64,000 nt of DNA from assembly GCA_050012495.1 (NCBI GenBank), contig JBEKHB010000007.1, forward strand, positions 1 to 64,000, written 5' to 3'. Source of the stretch: BOG-1155 sp050012495. GTDB taxonomy: Bacteria > Desulfobacterota > Syntrophorhabdia > Syntrophorhabdales > WCHB1-27. The notes below the pieces were generated by a model. It had not been told where the DNA came from, did no database searches, and saw nothing but the letters and a program-made list of their open reading frames with translations. Positions 61,558 through 64,000 of the stretch are shown here, piece after piece (positions within the stretch are counted from its first letter, which is position 1; each line of letters opens with the position of its first letter). A program made the translations under genes and the position numbers.

Positions 61558-61926
61558 GGCGGCCGGGGTCTTTTCGCGCCTGGCCTTGTCGCCATGCGTT
61601 ACGAAATCCAGGAATTCAAAATATATGTGCTGCGTATCCGGCACACAAGGGAAGATCGGTAACCTACCGCCAGCCTTGGCCTGCGTATGCTTCTCGCCAC
61701 CAGCCGGCAGAATTACGAGTGATTGCCCGCACTGTTTGTAATAAACCCGGTAACCCGGTCCATAGTTGATCCGCAACTCTGAGACCCTTTCGCCCGCCGG
61801 CTCCACATCACCTGGATTCCCTGCCGCTAGTCGTTCAATCCTTACGAGAATACGTGCACGTGCACGGATGTCGTTCAGGCCATCAAGCCATCTAGCGAAA
61901 ACTTCAGTCTTGCGGATTTCGGTCAT
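61420..61926 (-). pseudogene. RelE/HigB-like toxin, C-terminus lost
   Basis: From ATG 61926 the first 80 residues match the addiction-module killer family: EIRKTEVFARWLDGLNDIRA, RARILVRIERLAAGNPGDVE, ELRINYGPGYRVYYKQCGQS and LVILPAGGEKHTQAK. After about 61680 the family's final helix (usually A-K-D-I followed by A-L-x-L-A) is missing. The frame runs on through unrelated sequence into the antisense of fliA, so the 3' end was replaced or deleted. Toxic activity is unlikely to be intact, since the last helix normally completes the fold. Confidence 0.7.
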
Positions 61927-61941
61927 AACCTAATTGTAGCC

Positions 61942-62202
61942 TCACGGCCACATGTTGTCAAGGAAGGAGAAGGGGACCACTTCGGGGACGCTGTTCCCGG
62001 GGGGCGACGGGGGCGTTCTTACGTAATTCAATAAGTCGTCCTCCATCTTCGAAATGATTGCTTGGTCAATACCGATTGTTACGCTCAATTCCTGCTGCGT
62101 TAGGCCAGCCGACTTCCTGGCTAGCCGGACACGTTCTCCTATCTTTTTATGAGATGTCTTCGCTTCGGAAGCGAGTAGAGCTGCAAAATTCGAATCGAGC
62201 AT
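61942..62202 (-). pseudogene. XRE-family antitoxin-like protein, truncated
   Basis: The 86-residue frame has KIGERVRLARKSAGLTQQEL followed by SVTIGIDQAIISKMED, an XRE helix-turn-helix. After it the usual G-K-x-x-P-x-L-x-T-L-x-R-I-A segment is replaced by a Pro-rich unrelated tail (TPPSPPGNSVPEVVPF). The same frame stays open upstream of the ATG (VEIVRRDGHLFEID), so the N-terminus may also be misplaced. It lies 15 bp before the toxin remnant. The 240 bp upstream to the chemotaxis promoter hold no other gene. Confidence 0.55.
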
Positions 62203-62405
62203 CGCTTTGATCGAATCTGCATCGATTTCAAAGAGATGACCGTCTCGTCGGACAATCTCGACAGATTCGCCTCTGTCGCCAGCGGTAGCCGTTCCATGTG
62301 CGCTTTGCGGGGGTGAGCCCGTTCCTACTCCCCTTTCAATAGCGCATCAAAAACGTTCAGGTGAACATTGCGACGGGGAGGGCGAGGGTGGAGGTGACTA
62401 TTGAC

Positions 62406-62433
62406 TAAAGTTCAGCCCTTCCGCTTCCGATAA
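62406..62433 (+). promoter_or_regulatory. Sigma-28-like promoter of the HDOD-cheB operon
   Basis: TAAAGTTC at 62406-62413 and CCGATAA at 62427-62433 resemble the FliA consensus TAAA-N15-GCCGATAA. The distance is one base longer than the E. coli optimum and the first G of the -10 is T. A start near 62440 would give a very short leader before ATG 62447. FliA is encoded 0.9 kb upstream. Confidence 0.6.
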
Positions 62434-62446
62434 TACATAAGATTCG

Positions 62447-63319
62447 ATGGCTGATTACATAAGAGACAGGATAGCGCAAATCGAATTCCTCCCGAGTCTT
62501 CCCGGTATTGCCGGTGAGGTGATGAAGGTCATCGAGGACCCCAGGAGTTCCGCCTCCGACCTAGTGAGACACCTGGACCCGTCGTTGGCGGGCGAGGTGC
62601 TCAAGGCGGCGAACAGCGCCTATTGCGGGAAGAAAAATTTCCGTCATATAGAAAGCGTGGAACAGGCAGTCGCCGCAATCGGGTACTCAGGACTTTCTTC
62701 CATCATTCTCCACACGCCTCTCCTCTCGATGATCGACGGGGAAGACACGCTCTTCGACCGCAACGGGTTTGTCCGCTATTCATTATCCTGCGCCGTTCTG
62801 GCAGAAACAGTCGCCTCCGCCTTTGCATTGGGCAACCCGAAGGCGGCCCATCTGAGCGGCATGCTGCACGACATCGGCATCATTATCGTGTATCAATTCT
62901 TCAAGGAAGAGTGGCGGAAGATCAACGTCCTGATGGAGCAGAGAGCCTGGGGGAGACCGGAGGCGGAGAGGGCGGTTCTTGGTATGGATCATGCAAATAT
63001 AGGGTCGATGCTGCTGGAGTTGTGGGACCTGCCGGAAACGATCCTGGAGAGCGTGCGGTTCCATCATCTCCGTGAGGAGGGAGGCGAGAGAGGAGAATTA
63101 TATGCGATCTGGCTCGCGGACAATCTCGCGATGCAGATCGACTTCGACAAGGATTTCATGGACTTTGAAACATTTTTTAGGAAACAGCGAGAATTTCTGC
63201 AATCGGAGATGCCCGAGAGATACCTGCTGAACCACGACGTGGACCTTTTTGAGACGGCCTACGACAAGCTGAAGGAGATCGAAAGCGTTTGGGGAAGCCT
63301 CTTCGGAGGAGAAGGATGA
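62447..63319 (+). CDS. HDOD-domain signalling protein
   Basis: The 290-residue protein is a nearly full-length HDOD domain: IEFLPSLPGIAGEVMKVIED, LDPSLAGEVLKAANSAYCGK, VEQAVAAIGYSGLSSIILHT, SGMLHDIGIIIVYQFF (with H-D but an otherwise degenerate metal site) and FHHLREEGGERGELYAIWLA. HDOD proteins are signalling modules that often accompany chemotaxis and c-di-GMP systems, usually without known enzymatic activity. The stop overlaps cheB, so the two are cotranslated. Confidence 0.9.
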   Translation: MADYIRDRIAQIEFLPSLPGIAGEVMKVIEDPRSSASDLVRHLDPSLAGEVLKAANSAYCGKKNFRHIESVEQAVAAIGYSGLSSIILHTPLLSMIDGEDTLFDRNGFVRYSLSCAVLAETVASAFALGNPKAAHLSGMLHDIGIIIVYQFFKEEWRKINVLMEQRAWGRPEAERAVLGMDHANIGSMLLELWDLPETILESVRFHHLREEGGERGELYAIWLADNLAMQIDFDKDFMDFETFFRKQREFLQSEMPERYLLNHDVDLFETAYDKLKEIESVWGSLFGGEG

Positions 63320-64000
63320 TAAAGGTCCTCGTAGTCGACGATTCCCGGGTGATGACAAGGATCATATCGAAGATACTCGAGAAAGACCCTCTGATAGAGG
63401 TGATCGGGACAGCGGGGAGCGGCGGCGAAGCCATTGAGAAGATCGAGAAACTGAAGCCGGAAGTAGTGACGCTGGACGTGGAAATGCCGGGAATGAACGG
63501 TATAGAAACGTTGAGACATATCATGTCGGCCAATCCACTTCCCGTCATCATGGTGAGCACCTTGACCAGAGACCATGCAGACATCACGATGGAAGCACTG
63601 AACATAGGCGCCTGTGATTTCGTGACGAAAGATTTTTCAAACTTCACCCTCGCGGACAAGGAGCAGGAGCTCATCGGCAAGGTGAAAGATGTGGCCAGGA
63701 ACAGGGCAAAGCTGCGTCTGAAGGCTTTTCTCCCCCTTCATCCCGCCCTTCCTCTCTCTATCACCCCGGGGGCTTCTGTAAAACGGAGCATCCTGTCCAT
63801 CGGGGCGTCGACCGGCGGCCCGCCCGTGCTCCAGTACATTCTCTCACATCTTCCGAAGGACTTTCCGGTCCCTATCGTGATCGCCCAGCATATGCCTCGG
63901 CTCTTCACCCAATCCTTTGCGGAACGGCTCGATAAAATCTCGTCGCTGGTCGTGAAGGAAGCAGAGGACAGGGAGGTCCTTACGCCCGGCGTTGCGTTGA
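63316..64000 (+). CDS. cheB: Chemotaxis methylesterase CheB (3' end off the window)
   Basis: The 228 visible residues comprise a receiver domain with Asp54 in VVTLDVEMPGMNGIETLR, a linker, and the start of the CheB catalytic domain with Ser165 in SIGASTGGPPVLQYIL and His192 in VIAQHMPRLFTQSFAERL. The third catalytic residue (Asp) lies beyond the window. Full-length CheB is about 350 residues. ATG 63316 follows GGAGGAGAAGG and overlaps the HDOD stop. CheB demethylates receptors in adaptation. Confidence 0.95.
   Translation, partial: MIKVLVVDDSRVMTRIISKILEKDPLIEVIGTAGSGGEAIEKIEKLKPEVVTLDVEMPGMNGIETLRHIMSANPLPVIMVSTLTRDHADITMEALNIGACDFVTKDFSNFTLADKEQELIGKVKDVARNRAKLRLKAFLPLHPALPLSITPGASVKRSILSIGASTGGPPVLQYILSHLPKDFPVPIVIAQHMPRLFTQSFAERLDKISSLVVKEAEDREVLTPGVAL

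Overview
The window is a 64 kb piece of a chromosome that most resembles an anaerobic, motile, aromatic- or ketone-degrading member of the Desulfobacterota (Syntrophorhabdus-like lineages are the best guess). The reasons are a three-subunit ketone carboxylase with a beta-keto acid cleavage enzyme and an acetoacetyl-CoA synthetase, a malic enzyme next to a two-subunit class I fumarase, an inositol phosphate synthase paired with a CDP-alcohol phosphotransferase, and a sigma-54-controlled flagellar cluster led by NtrC-family regulators. This assignment is inference from gene content; the window holds no rRNA.

Region 1 (1-3,100) is debris: the 3' end of a short-chain dehydrogenase, a decayed acetyl-CoA synthetase, an IS1182-family transposase with one internal stop, and a possible PIN-domain remnant. 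A good sigma-70 promoter at 2,739 then leads into region 2 (3,170-17,434). This region holds a ketone carboxylase (beta, alpha and gamma subunits), a DUF849/BKACE enzyme, a complete branched-chain-amino-acid-type ABC importer (livKHMGF), an acetoacetyl-CoA synthetase and a Tat-exported amidase. Together they suggest import of a substrate, carboxylation of a ketone to a beta-keto acid, acetyl-CoA-dependent cleavage to an acyl-CoA plus acetoacetate, and activation of acetoacetate.

Region 3 (17,812-29,020) is housekeeping. A tightly coupled minus-strand operon carries ligA, a methylthioadenosine/inosine phosphorylase, an MTA/SAH deaminase-like amidohydrolase, a Mut7-C protein and nth. The plus strand carries malic enzyme, fumarase alpha and beta, inositol-3-phosphate synthase and a CDP-alcohol phosphotransferase, and ispG follows on the minus strand. 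Region 4 (29,036-31,848) is accessory: an array of GC-rich hairpin repeats, then a 2.4 kb segment bounded by a tRNA-Arg gene and a 42-bp copy of that tRNA's 3' half. It looks like a remnant integrated element carrying a broken HAF/SLH surface-protein gene. Region 5 (31,969-37,212) has purM, a RodZ-like protein, ruvCAB, yebC and tRNA-Val.

Region 6 (37,552-64,000) is a flagellar and chemotaxis cluster: cheX, a sigma-54 regulator, a histidine kinase and second sigma-54 regulator, flgBC-fliEFGHIJK-flgDE, then fliLMNOPQR-flhBA-flhG-fliA, a decayed toxin-antitoxin pair, and an HDOD gene with cheB running off the end. Recognisable sigma-54 promoters precede the kinase gene and fliL, and a sigma-28-like promoter precedes the HDOD gene. 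These fit a cascade of sigma-54 regulator, then kinase/regulator and hook-basal-body genes, then FliA, then chemotaxis genes. No flhF lies between flhA and flhG.

The most unusual sequence feature is a family of modular GC-rich hairpin repeats. Seven copies occur at three loci, two of them translated in frame inside fliK.
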